Source: Ectopseudomonas chengduensis
GTDB taxonomy: Bacteria; Pseudomonadota; Gammaproteobacteria; Pseudomonadales; Pseudomonadaceae
Assembly: GCF_015712065.1 (NCBI RefSeq)
Contig: NZ_JACFYZ010000013.1
Coordinates: 1 to 64,000, forward strand
DNA length: 64,000 nucleotides
Reading direction: 5' to 3'
Shown here: in pieces, positions 30,801 through 39,060 of the stretch
Numbering within the stretch: position 1 is the first letter of the stretch
Layout of the letters: each line of letters starts with the position of its first letter
The notes under the pieces: generated by a model
Database searches by the model: none
The model's input: only the letters and a program-made list of their open reading frames with translations
What the model was told of the DNA's origin: nothing
Position numbers and translations under genes: made by a program

Positions 30801-31840
30801 AGTTGGGTGAGCCGGATATCGCCTTCAACTACCTGGGGCAGTTCGATGCGCAGCTTGGCGATGGTCACTTCGCGCCCGCCAGCGAGTCGCCGGGCACCCT
30901 GGTCGACCCGGCCACGGCGCTGACCCGCGAGCTGGAGATCAACGGCCAGGTGTTCGCCGGTCGTCTGAGCCTCAGTTGTCGATTCAGTGCGCAACGCCAT
31001 CGCCTGCAACGCATCGAGGCGTTACTGGCGGCGGTGGGCGATGCGCTCCAAGCCCTGATCGACGACACGCCGGCCGTGTCTGTTCCAAGCCCGCAAGTCA
31101 CGACGGCTGCCGCGCCCAGCCCCTTGCTGCGCCTGAACCAGGCGGATGCCGAACGGCCCACGCTGTTCTGCGTTCATCCGGTGAGCGGCACGCTGGTCGG
31201 CTACTACCCGCTGGCCCGCGCCCTGGCGTCGCACTGGCAGGTATTCGGTCTGCAGAACCGGCAATTGCTGCAGCCGGCCTGGCGTGATCAGAGCCTGGAA
31301 CAGATGGCCCGCGATTACGTCAGGGTGATGCTGGAAACCCAGCCGCAGGGACCGTATCACCTGCTCGGCTGGTCGATGGGCGGCGCCCTGGTGCTGGCCA
31401 TGGCCCGGCTGCTGGAACGCCTAGGCAAGACGCTGGCCTTCGTCGGCCTGGTCGACGGTTATGTCCCCGGTGCCGGTCTGGCCCGCGCCCCACGCGCTGA
31501 CGTGGCAGAGGCATCGGCCACAGGCGACGACGACTGGCAACAGTTGCTCGCCCTTGAGCGACACATGCACGCGCTGGCTGGGCAGCACCGACACATCCAG
31601 CCGCTGCGTAGCCCGGTGCAGGCCTGGTGGGCGGCGCAATCGCCGGAGAACAACCGCAACGGCGAGGCGCTGCTGCAGAGCGCCCTGGGCCGCGAGTTGC
31701 ACTTGTCGAGCTGGGTCCAGGCCGACCACCTGGGCATCGTCCGCGATCCGTCCTTTATCGAACACCTGAGCCGGCAACTGGCTGCGCTCGATCAATCGTC
31801 ACGGCCACTGGGCCTGGAGAGTCTCGATTATGCAAATTGA
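15854..31840 (+). CDS. Siderophore NRPS 2: C-A-T-E-C-A-T-C-A-T-C-A-T-E-TE (D-Ser - OHOrn - Ser - D-OHOrn)
   Basis: A 5328-residue synthetase starting at GTG 15854, which overlaps the NRPS 1 stop (GTGA) behind a GGAGGAAAT ribosome binding site. Domain landmarks: C1 His176; A1 core ~650; T1 Ser1033; E1 His1208; C2 His1660; A2 core ~2120; T2 Ser2507; C3 His2690; A3 core ~3167; T3 Ser3547; C4 His3730; A4 core ~4207; T4 Ser4594; E2 His4772; thioesterase GWSMGG with Ser5174. A1 and A3 share the pocket D-V-W-H-V-S-L-I-D (serine). A2 and A4 share D-G-E-A-C-A-G-V-T, which I assign to N5-hydroxyornithine from its acidic residue, the PvdA-like gene and memory of hydroxamate NRPSs. C1, C3 and C4 look LCL type; C2 follows an E domain and looks DCL type. 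The TE releases the hexapeptide. Every condensation and epimerase HHxxxDG motif is intact. Confidence 0.93.
18146..18678 (+). repeat. Serine adenylation-domain DNA repeat, copy 1
   Basis: By line-by-line reading, these 533 bp are identical to 25688-26220, offset 7542 bp (2514 codons). They cover the second half of the A1 serine-activating domain. Flanking sequence is similar but not identical, which points to gene conversion or recent duplication. Confidence 0.85.
22637..23185 (+). repeat. Hydroxyornithine adenylation-domain DNA repeat, copy 1
   Basis: These 549 bp appear identical to 28898-29446, offset 6261 bp (2087 codons), covering the C-terminal half of the A2 domain. A second shared block (~21862-22068 against ~28123-28329) lies upstream in the same pair of domains. 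Confidence 0.85.
25688..26220 (+). repeat. Serine adenylation-domain DNA repeat, copy 2
   Basis: Second copy of the 533-bp block at 18146-18678, inside the A3 serine-activating domain. Identity stops at both ends within a few bases of differing positions. Confidence 0.85.
28898..29446 (+). repeat. Hydroxyornithine adenylation-domain DNA repeat, copy 2
   Basis: Second copy of the 549-bp block at 22637-23185, inside the A4 domain of the last module. Confidence 0.85.
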
Positions 31841-33251
31841 ACCGCATTACGATCCGCTGCCCATGCCTGTGGCGCTCGATCTTGGCCCGGAGGCGACGCT
31901 GCGTGGCGCCGACTATCGCTTCGCCAGCACGGCCAGGCTGCAGCACCAGAGCGAAGTGGAGTCCAACGCGCGCAGTTATCCCAGGCGCATCCCGCTGGAG
32001 CTACGCCGCGCCGAGGGCATCCATGTACAGGATAGCGAGGGGCGCTGGTTCATCGATTGCCTGGCCGGTGCCGGCACCCTGGCGCTGGGGCACAACCATC
32101 CCGTGGTTCTGCAGGCCATTCGCGGCCTGCTCGATGGCAAGCGGCCGCTGCACACGCTGGACCTGATGACTGAAGCCAAGGACGAGTTCATCAATGAACT
32201 GTTCGCCTGCCTGCCGGCCGAGTTCGCCCGCGATGCGCGCATCCAGTTCTGCGGGCCGGCCGGCACCGATGCGGTGGAAGCGGCATTGAAGCTGGTGCGC
32301 ACGGCCACCGGGCGCAGCCAGATGCTGGCGTTCCACGGCGCCTACCACGGCATGACCCAGGGTGCCCTGAGCCTGATGGGCAGCCTGGGGCCGAAGCAGT
32401 ATCTGGACGGCATGATCAGTGGCGTACAGATGCTGCCGTACCCCTACGGCTACCGCTGCCCGTTCGGCCTAGGCGGTGCCGAAGGCGAGCGCGTCGGTCT
32501 GCATTACATCGAGAATCAGTTATGCGACCCGGAAAGCGGTGTGCTGCCGGCTGCCGGCATGATTCTCGAGACGGTGCAGGGCGAGGGCGGGGTGATCGCT
32601 CCGTCTGCCGACTGGTTGCGCGGCATTCGGCGCATCACCCGTGAGGCCGGCGTGCCGCTGATTCTCGATGAGGTGCAGTGTGGCATTGGGCGCACCGGCA
32701 AGCTGTTCGCCTTCGAGCATGCCGGCATCACACCGGATGTGCTGGTGCTGTCCAAGGCCATCGGCGGTAGCCTGCCGCTGGCAGTGGTGGTCTACCACAA
32801 GGATCTCGACCGCTGGCAGCCAGGGGCGCACGCCGGCACCTTCCGTGGCAACCAGATGGCCATGGCCGCAGGCGCAGCCACCTTGCGCCTGATCCGCGAG
32901 GAGCGTCTGGATCAGCACGCCGCCGCCATGGGCGAACGCCTCTGTGCTCATCTGCAGGCCTTGCAGGCGCGCTACCCGCAGATTGGCGAAGTACGCGGCA
33001 GGGGCCTGATGCTCGGAGTGGAGATGGTCGATCCACAGGGCAGGGCGGACGCCATGGGCCACGCACCGCACAACCGCGCGCTGGCCTCGGCCGTGCAGCA
33101 GCAGTGCCTGCGCCGTGGCCTGATCCTGGAGGTGGGCGGGCGCCATTCCAGCGTTCTGCGTCTGTTGCCGCCGCTGATCATCACGGCTGCACAGGTGGAT
33201 CAGGTGGCGGAAATCTTCGCCAGTGCGCTCGACGCTGCGGTCAACCATTAA
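31830..33251 (+). CDS. dat: Diaminobutyrate--2-oxoglutarate aminotransferase (PvdH/Dat-like)
   Basis: A 473-residue class III PLP aminotransferase. The PLP lysine is expected at residue 309 in the VLVLSKAIGGSLPLAVV motif. The ILDEVQCGIGRTG segment with the cofactor-binding aspartate precedes it, and GPAGTDAVEAALKL is the usual N-terminal phosphate-site region. It makes L-2,4-diaminobutyrate from aspartate semialdehyde with glutamate as amino donor. This supplies the Dab predicted for module 2 of NRPS 1. The gene overlaps the NRPS 2 end by 11 bp, so it is in the same operon. The family also contains EctB; siderophore context favours the PvdH role. Confidence 0.92.
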   Translation: MQIEPHYDPLPMPVALDLGPEATLRGADYRFASTARLQHQSEVESNARSYPRRIPLELRRAEGIHVQDSEGRWFIDCLAGAGTLALGHNHPVVLQAIRGLLDGKRPLHTLDLMTEAKDEFINELFACLPAEFARDARIQFCGPAGTDAVEAALKLVRTATGRSQMLAFHGAYHGMTQGALSLMGSLGPKQYLDGMISGVQMLPYPYGYRCPFGLGGAEGERVGLHYIENQLCDPESGVLPAAGMILETVQGEGGVIAPSADWLRGIRRITREAGVPLILDEVQCGIGRTGKLFAFEHAGITPDVLVLSKAIGGSLPLAVVVYHKDLDRWQPGAHAGTFRGNQMAMAAGAATLRLIREERLDQHAAAMGERLCAHLQALQARYPQIGEVRGRGLMLGVEMVDPQGRADAMGHAPHNRALASAVQQQCLRRGLILEVGGRHSSVLRLLPPLIITAAQVDQVAEIFASALDAAVNH

Positions 33252-33261
33252 GAGCGCTTCA

Positions 33262-33329
33262 CCGTCACTCCCGCGAAGGCGGGAGCCCATTCGATGTGGG
33301 CTGGCTTCCCGCCTGAACGGGAGTGACGG
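33262..33329. repeat. Long REP-like hairpin between the aminotransferase and receptor genes
   Basis: Outer arms CCGTCACTCCCG (33262-33273) and CGGGAGTGACGG (33318-33329) are perfectly complementary. Inner arms AGGCGGGA/TCCCGCCT and AGCCCA/TGGGCT continue the stem. The GTCACTCCCGCGAAGGCGGGA word resembles a dispersed intergenic repeat that I remember from many proteobacteria. It could stabilise mRNA 3' ends or end transcription of the NRPS operon. Confidence 0.7.
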
Positions 33330-33410
33330 CCATTTCAGCGGCTGCCCAAGCAATCGATAGCAGAACGTGCCCCTTTAACGGGTGATGGCAAGGTTGTATC
33401 AAATTGCCAT

Positions 33411-33435
33411 CTAAATGATAAAAATTACTATTTAG
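33411..33435 (+). promoter_or_regulatory. Fur box upstream of the siderophore receptor gene
   Basis: CTAAATGATAAAAATTACTATTTAG is AT-rich, has perfect CTAAAT/ATTTAG outer arms, and matches the AATGATAATCATTATC core at about 12 of 16 positions. It ends 77 bp before the receptor start. A small hairpin (GCCAGC/GCTGGC, 33480-33497) lies in the leader between this box and the ribosome binding site. Confidence 0.7.
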
Positions 33436-33512
33436 TTTTGCATTGATATTGGTTAGGCTAGCCAGCGTTTTTTTGACAGGCCAGCGGATTGGCTGGCGGT
33501 ATCGGGGAGAAG

Positions 33513-35714
33513 ATGATGTCGAAAGCAGTGCAAGGTGCTGGACGTTTTCAACTGAAGTGCCTGGCCGTGGTGATTGCAGCCACATGCCATGGCGTGGTTC
33601 AGGCGCAGGAGAGCGATGAGGCCAATCAGGTGACATTGCCTGCGCAAACGGTCACTGGCGAACTGGACCGCCCACAAGGCCCGGATTACGGCTACAAGGC
33701 CGAGAAAAGCCTGACCGCCAGCAAAACCAGCACACCGCTGTCGGAGACACCGCGTTCGGTGTCGGTGGTGACCCGCAAACGCATCGAAGACCAGAAGTCG
33801 CAGAGCCTCACCGATGTGCTGGGCTACGTGCCGGGTATCTTCGCGCCCCCATTCGCTGCCGGTGATGGCCTGGCGGGTGACCTGTTCTTCATTCGCGGCT
33901 TTAACGCCACCGACTACGGCTACGGCCTGCTGCGTGACGGTTTGCGCGTGCAGGGCAACCGCTACGACACCACCAGCGAACCCTATGGTCTGGAACGGGT
34001 AGAGGTGTTCCGTGGGCCGACCTCGATTCTCTATGGCGAGAACGCGCCGGGCGGCCTGGTCAACCTGGTGAGCAAGCGCCCGACCGCCGCCCCACAGGGC
34101 GAAGTGCAGCTCAGCTATGGCTCCAACGACCGTCGCCAGCTCAACCTGGATGTCTCCGGGCCGCTGAATGACAGCGGTAATGTCCTGGGTCGCGTGGTGA
34201 TGGTTGGCCGTGAGGCCGATACCCAGGTCGATCACGTGCAGGACAACCGCATCTATATCGCCCCGTCGTTGACGCTGAACTTCGACGATTACAACAGCCT
34301 GACGCTGCTGTCGACCTACCAGAAGGACCGCACCAAGCTGGAGCTGGGCCTGCCGGCGGCCGGTACGCTGCTGAATAATCCGAATGGCAAGCTCGACAAG
34401 GACACCTTCCTCGGTAACAAGGACTGGAACACCTTCGAGCGCGAGGTGTGGACCCTGGGTTACGAGTTCACCCATCGCTTCAACGACGACTGGCAGTTCC
34501 GCCAGAACTCGCGCTACATGCAGTCGCGCATTCAGCGTAATGAAACCTGGCCAGTTAGTAATTTGAATAACAATGGTTTTGGTACAAATCTGACGTTGCA
34601 GGCCTACGACCGCTACAACAAGTCCATCACCTATTCGCTGGATAACCAGCTCGAAGGCAAGTTCGATACCGGTGCCCTGCAGCACACGCTGCTGGTCGGC
34701 GCCAGTTTTGACCGTACGTCCTTCAACCAGGACTGGAGCGCTGGCCCTGGCCCGTCGATCAATGTCTTCAATCCGGTCTGGACCAGCGAGCCGACCACGC
34801 CGTTCACCATTCAGAACTCGCAGCTCGATCAGCAGATGACCGGTCTCTACAGTCAGCTTCAGAGCAAGTACGAGAACTGGATCTTCCTGCTTGGCGGTCG
34901 TTTCGATACGGTGGATAGCCAGTACCGCAACAAGCGTGATGTCAGCAGTCCTTTCAGCAGCGCCGAGTCCGACCTGGACTACACCGACCGCGACTTCACC
35001 TGGCAAACCGGTGTGATGTACCAGTTCGAGAATGGTCTGTCGCCCTACGTCAGCTATTCCACCTCGTTCGTTCCTGTGCAGCAGACCACCAGCGCCAGCG
35101 GCCCTCTGGATCCGATTACCGCCGAGCAGTACGAGGTGGGTCTGAAGTACGAGCCCAAGGGCTGGAACACCATGTTCACTGCTGCCGTATTCGATCTGCG
35201 TAAAGAGAACGATGTCATCTTTGATAGTGGTGATTACCGTCAGGTCGGCGAAAGCCGCTCCAAGGGTGTCGAGTTGGAGATCAACAGCGATATCAGCGCC
35301 AACCTGAATGTCACTGCGGCCTACACCTACACCGATGCACGGATTACCAAGGATGCGCCGGGCTCGTTGCTCGAAGGTCATCAGATGACCGGTGTGCCGC
35401 GCAACCAGGCATCGATCTGGGCCAACTACCGCTTCCTCGATGGTGCGTTGCGTGGTCTGCGTCTGGGTGGCGGCGTGCGTCACTTCGACAGCACCTTTGC
35501 CTACACCGCCGAGAGTCTCTACGGCAAGCTGGACACCGGCGACGTGACCCTGGTCGATGCCGCCATCGGCTATGACATCGACGAGAACTGGTCGGTCGAT
35601 CTCAATGCCAAGAACGTCTTCGATCAGGAGTACGTGGCAGGCTGCAACAATGCCGGGCGCTGCTACTGGGGCGACGAGCGCACCTTCCTCGGTACCGTGT
35701 CGCTGCGCTGGTAA
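33513..35714 (+). CDS. TonB-dependent ferric-siderophore receptor
   Basis: A 733-residue outer-membrane receptor. The signal peptide ends near VVQA|QES (residue ~36), and a TonB-box-like LPAQTVTG follows. The plug domain starts near TSTPLSETPRSVSVV and includes FIRGFNATDYGYGLLRDG and LERVEVFRGPTSILYGENAPGG. The rest is a 22-strand-type barrel ending in an aromatic residue (GTVSLRW). There is no N-terminal signalling (STN) domain, unlike FpvA or FecA, so it should import but not signal. ATG 33513 (or 33516) sits behind GGGGAGA; the frame also runs from a TTG at 33489, which has no such site. The best candidate ligand is the siderophore made by the adjacent NRPSs. A terminator follows the gene. 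Confidence 0.93.
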   Translation: MMSKAVQGAGRFQLKCLAVVIAATCHGVVQAQESDEANQVTLPAQTVTGELDRPQGPDYGYKAEKSLTASKTSTPLSETPRSVSVVTRKRIEDQKSQSLTDVLGYVPGIFAPPFAAGDGLAGDLFFIRGFNATDYGYGLLRDGLRVQGNRYDTTSEPYGLERVEVFRGPTSILYGENAPGGLVNLVSKRPTAAPQGEVQLSYGSNDRRQLNLDVSGPLNDSGNVLGRVVMVGREADTQVDHVQDNRIYIAPSLTLNFDDYNSLTLLSTYQKDRTKLELGLPAAGTLLNNPNGKLDKDTFLGNKDWNTFEREVWTLGYEFTHRFNDDWQFRQNSRYMQSRIQRNETWPVSNLNNNGFGTNLTLQAYDRYNKSITYSLDNQLEGKFDTGALQHTLLVGASFDRTSFNQDWSAGPGPSINVFNPVWTSEPTTPFTIQNSQLDQQMTGLYSQLQSKYENWIFLLGGRFDTVDSQYRNKRDVSSPFSSAESDLDYTDRDFTWQTGVMYQFENGLSPYVSYSTSFVPVQQTTSASGPLDPITAEQYEVGLKYEPKGWNTMFTAAVFDLRKENDVIFDSGDYRQVGESRSKGVELEINSDISANLNVTAAYTYTDARITKDAPGSLLEGHQMTGVPRNQASIWANYRFLDGALRGLRLGGGVRHFDSTFAYTAESLYGKLDTGDVTLVDAAIGYDIDENWSVDLNAKNVFDQEYVAGCNNAGRCYWGDERTFLGTVSLRW

Positions 35715-35736
35715 GCGGCAAGCGAGTAAGCAAACC

Positions 35737-35765
35737 AAGGCGAGGGGGCAACCCTTCGCCTTTTT
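35737..35765 (+). terminator. Intrinsic terminator between receptor and permease genes
   Basis: AAGGCGA at 35737-35743 pairs with TCGCCTT at 35756-35762, extended by GGG/CCC, and is followed by further T (TTT to 35765). It lies inside a co-directional gene set, so permease transcription is either readthrough or starts from an unseen promoter. Confidence 0.75.
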
Positions 35766-35784
35766 GCATAGGTAAGGACAACGG

Positions 35785-37821
35785 ATGACGAGTTTGAGTC
35801 GCCCCGGGCAGCCAGCCACTGCACGCGGGCTCGGTCACGCTGGCCTGGCGCTGCTGGGGCTCGCGCTGCTGCTGGCCATGCTGCTGTGGCAGGGCGTGTT
35901 GCGCCACCCCTGGCCAACGGCCGAGGCCTGGTTGGCGCCGCTGTCGTCGACGCCATCGCTCGACGGCCTGCTGCTGTGGTGGACCCAGCTGCCACGCGCC
36001 TTTGCCGGGGTTCTGGTGGGCGCCTGCCTGGGCGTTTCCGGGGCGATCATGCAACTGATCACGCGCAACCCGCTGGTGTCGCCGGATCTGCTCGGCATCA
36101 CCGCCGGAGCGCAACTGGGCGTGATCCTCGGCATGCTTCTGCCCAGCGCCCTGGGCCTGCCGCTGGTCTTCGTCGGTGGCCTGCTGGCGGCGCTGTTTAC
36201 TTTCCTCATGGCTGGCGGCTGGAACACCTCGCCGCTGCGCCTGACCCTGGCCGGGGTGGCGGTAGCGCAGACCTTCGCCGCGCTGATCGCGCTGTTTCTC
36301 AGCCTCAACGACCAGGCCGCGATGGTGGTGTCGCTGTGGAACACTGGCTCGCTGCAGCAGCTGGGTTGGGGCGCTATGAAGCCGGCGCTGTATCTGTTGC
36401 CGCTGATTGCCCTGACTCTGCTGATGCTGATGCGACCGATGAACCTGGCGGTGCTGGGCGACGGACAGATGCGCTCGCTGGGGCTTTCCCCGGCCTGGCT
36501 GAAAGGGCTGAGCATCGTCCTCGGCAGCCTGCTGGCGGCACTGGCGATCCATCTGGCCGGACCGCTGGGCTTTATCGGGCTGATCACGCCGAACCTGCTG
36601 CGCTTTGCCTTCGCCGTGGTGCGGCCTTCGCGGTTGATCCCCTTGTGTGCGATCTGGGGCGCACTGCTGACGGTACTCGCCGATGCGCTGGTGGCGGCGG
36701 TGGAGCCCTGGTTCCAGCTGCCGCTGGGGGTGCTGTCGGCGATTCTCGGTTCGCTGGCGATCCTCTTGCTGCTGCGTTACGGGCGCAGCGCGCCAGCGGC
36801 GGCGGTTACGGCGAGCATGCCGGGCGAAAACCGGGCCATGCGCCTGCCCTTGTGGTCGTTCGTCGTGCTCGCAGTGCTGATCTGCCTGGCGCTGCTGGTA
36901 GCGGGCACGGCGCAGGGTGAGTCGGGCGTCTGGGCATTCTGGCAGCGGGTGTGGAGCGGCGAGCCGTTGGCCATGACCCTGCTCGATCTGCGCCTGCCGC
37001 GCCTGCTGGTGGACATGGCCGCCGGGGCATTGCTGGCGACCGCCGGAATGCTGTTGCAGGCGGTCACGCGCAACCCGCTGGCCGGCCCGGAAATTCTCGG
37101 GGTGAGCCAGATGGCGGCACTGGTGGTGCTGCTGGCACTGATCTTCATGCCCGAGCTGGCCGTTGCCTGGCGCTTTCCGCTGGCCTGGCTGGGCGCTGGC
37201 CTGGCACTGGTGATCGTCATCGGCCTCAATCTGCGTCATGGCCTGGAGCCGCTGCGCGTGACGCTCACCGGCTTTGCCATCAGCGGTGTGGTGCTGGCCG
37301 TGGTGAGCCTGCTGATGGCGCAGTTCACCAGCAATATCGCCCAGGCGCTGATCTGGATGGTGGGCAGCAGCTACGGGCGCACCTGGGGCGATCTGCAGGC
37401 CATGTTGCCCTGGCTGGTGATTGGCCTGGCGCTGTGCGCGGCGACCACGCGCTGGATGGATCTGCTGCAGCTGGGCGATGGTGTGGCCGGCAGCCTCGGG
37501 CTGTCGGTGCCAAGCCGGCGCGTATTGCTGATCGTACTGGCCAGTGCATTGATCGCGGCGGCGGTTGCGGTGGTTGGGCCGGTGGCGTTCATCGGCTTGC
37601 TGGTGCCACATGGCGTGCGTTTGCTGGGCTTTCATCGTGCTCGCCAACGCTTGCTGGCGGCGCCGCTGCTGGGCGCGACCCTGCTGGCTTCGGCCGACTT
37701 GCTCGGACGCGTGCTGCTCGCGCCGCTGGACATCCCGCTGGGAATCGCTACGGCCGCCATCGGTGCGCCGTTGTTCCTGCTGCTGCTCAGCCGCGTCTAT
37801 TTCATTGACAAAAGGAGCTAG
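35785..37821 (+). CDS. Fused FecCD-type ferric-siderophore permease (FhuB-like)
   Basis: A 678-residue inner-membrane protein made of two tandem FecCD permease halves (residues ~1-330 and ~345-678), as in FhuB. Each half has the family's core: ITRNPLVSPDLLGITAGAQLG in the first and VTRNPLAGPEILGVSQMAAL in the second. Each also has a second conserved stretch: GPLGFIGLITPNLLR and GPVAFIGLLVPHGVR. About 20 hydrophobic segments are expected. It carries the ferric siderophore (or released iron) into the cytoplasm with the FhuC-like ATPase encoded on the other strand. FhuB-type fusion is typical of hydroxamate uptake. The binding-protein gene follows within 5 bp. Confidence 0.92.
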   Translation: MTSLSRPGQPATARGLGHAGLALLGLALLLAMLLWQGVLRHPWPTAEAWLAPLSSTPSLDGLLLWWTQLPRAFAGVLVGACLGVSGAIMQLITRNPLVSPDLLGITAGAQLGVILGMLLPSALGLPLVFVGGLLAALFTFLMAGGWNTSPLRLTLAGVAVAQTFAALIALFLSLNDQAAMVVSLWNTGSLQQLGWGAMKPALYLLPLIALTLLMLMRPMNLAVLGDGQMRSLGLSPAWLKGLSIVLGSLLAALAIHLAGPLGFIGLITPNLLRFAFAVVRPSRLIPLCAIWGALLTVLADALVAAVEPWFQLPLGVLSAILGSLAILLLLRYGRSAPAAAVTASMPGENRAMRLPLWSFVVLAVLICLALLVAGTAQGESGVWAFWQRVWSGEPLAMTLLDLRLPRLLVDMAAGALLATAGMLLQAVTRNPLAGPEILGVSQMAALVVLLALIFMPELAVAWRFPLAWLGAGLALVIVIGLNLRHGLEPLRVTLTGFAISGVVLAVVSLLMAQFTSNIAQALIWMVGSSYGRTWGDLQAMLPWLVIGLALCAATTRWMDLLQLGDGVAGSLGLSVPSRRVLLIVLASALIAAAVAVVGPVAFIGLLVPHGVRLLGFHRARQRLLAAPLLGATLLASADLLGRVLLAPLDIPLGIATAAIGAPLFLLLLSRVYFIDKRS

Positions 37822-37825
37822 TGCG

Positions 37826-38746
37826 GTGGCGATGCTGCGTCTTTTTTGTGTGGCATTGCTGCTCTGTCTGGCGCAGGGTGCCTGGGCGGCCGATGCGCAA
37901 CTGGTGGCCCGGCAGTCGGCCGGCGTTGGAGACGCGCCGCAGCGGATCGTCAGCCTCGATGAGCTGAGTACCGAGCTGCTGGTATCGCTGGGAATCGAGC
38001 CGGTCGGCGTAGCTAACCTGGCCAGCTATCGCCGTTACATCGGTATCGGCAACGACCTGCTCGAGCGCAGCGTGGCGCTGGGCAGCGCGCAACAACCCAA
38101 TCTGGAGGCTATCGCCCGACTCGAGCCGGATCTGATCGTCGGTGTGGCCTACCTGCACCTGCCGTTGTTCGAGCGTCTCGATGGCCTGGCGCCGACACTC
38201 ATCTACCAGGTGTCGCTGGCATCGGCTGGCTATGACGGCGTGGTCATCGGCGAGGCCATGCTGGAGCACCTCGGGCGTCTGACCGGACGCCAGGCGCAGG
38301 CCGCTGCCGTGATCCGCGAAGGTCAGCAGGCGCTGGAAGCGGCGCGTCAGTCCGTGCGTGAGCAAGACCTGCAGGGCGAGCCGGTTGCTGTGCTCTATCC
38401 GTTGGTGCAGCAGGGCAGTTTCATCGCCCTCAACCAGCAGACGCTGATCGGCAGCCTGATGAATCGCCTGGAGGTGCGCTCGCCCTGGACGCTGCGTTCT
38501 GCGCACAGCCTGCATCGGCGCATCGATATGCGCAGCTTCGCCAGCGAGCCGGGGCTGCGCGTGCTGTTCATCGGAGGGCAGGAGCAGGCGCCATTCTTCG
38601 CCAGCCCCCTGTGGAAGGCGCTGCCGGTCGCTCAGCAGCAGCGTTACGCCTTTCTTCCCACACCGTACTGGACCTTTGGTGGTCCACGCTCGACTGCTGC
38701 TATCGCGACCCAGGTGCGCGAGGCGATCGAGGCGATGAATCGTTGA
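37826..38746 (+). CDS. Periplasmic ferric-siderophore binding protein (FhuD-like)
   Basis: A 306-residue class III (FhuD/BtuF-type) binding protein. A signal peptide (MLRLFCVALLLCLAQGAWA, cleavage before ADAQ) is followed by PQRIVSLDELSTELLVSLGIEPVGVAN, and then NLEAIARLEPDLIVGV. GTG 37826 is chosen because AAAGGAG (37811-37817) lies eight bases upstream; ATG 37832 is the alternative. It should capture the ferric siderophore in the periplasm and deliver it to the fused permease encoded just upstream. Confidence 0.88.
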   Translation: MAMLRLFCVALLLCLAQGAWAADAQLVARQSAGVGDAPQRIVSLDELSTELLVSLGIEPVGVANLASYRRYIGIGNDLLERSVALGSAQQPNLEAIARLEPDLIVGVAYLHLPLFERLDGLAPTLIYQVSLASAGYDGVVIGEAMLEHLGRLTGRQAQAAAVIREGQQALEAARQSVREQDLQGEPVAVLYPLVQQGSFIALNQQTLIGSLMNRLEVRSPWTLRSAHSLHRRIDMRSFASEPGLRVLFIGGQEQAPFFASPLWKALPVAQQQRYAFLPTPYWTFGGPRSTAAIATQVREAIEAMNR

Positions 38747-38834
38747 ATTTTGTCCCCGGCCGTTCGTCCTTTAAGAGGAGCCTGGCGGCTATCACTACTG
38801 GCCAGGGGCAAGTCACTTTCACAGAGGTCATCGC

Positions 38835-39035
38835 ATGAGCTTCGACAACGAGAACGCGCGCTTTCTGGTCGTGATCAATCATGAGCAGCAGTATTCCATC
38901 TGGCCCGAGTACAAGGCCATTCCCGAGGGTTGGTCGGCTGTGGGCGTGTCCGGCGACAAGGCCACCTGCCTGGCCCACATCGAAGAGGTCTGGACCGATA
39001 TGCGCCCGCTGAGCCTGCGCCAGGCCATGGCGTGA
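38835..39035 (+). CDS. MbtH-like protein, NRPS adenylation-domain chaperone
   Basis: A 66-residue protein with the complete MbtH signature: [19 protein letters not shown] followed by the C-terminal [15 protein letters not shown]. MbtH proteins bind adenylation domains and are often required for their folding or activity, so this one probably serves the two NRPSs. It is preceded by GAGGT and by an inverted repeat (CCTGGC/GCCAGG) in the 88-bp gap after the binding-protein gene. Confidence 0.95.
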   Translation: MSFDNENARFLVVINHEQQYSIWPEYKAIPEGWSAVGVSGDKATCLAHIEEVWTDMRPLSLRQAMA

Positions 39036-39060
39036 ACAGCGACCTGCCGGGAGCGCGACG

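Noticed and set aside
33453-35819. 788-codon minus-strand open frame
   Set aside because: It is a shadow of the TonB-dependent receptor, which has a signal peptide, plug and barrel on the plus strand.
35602-37647. 681-codon minus-strand open frame
   Set aside because: It is antisense to the fused permease; composition is Gln/Arg/His-rich with no domain.
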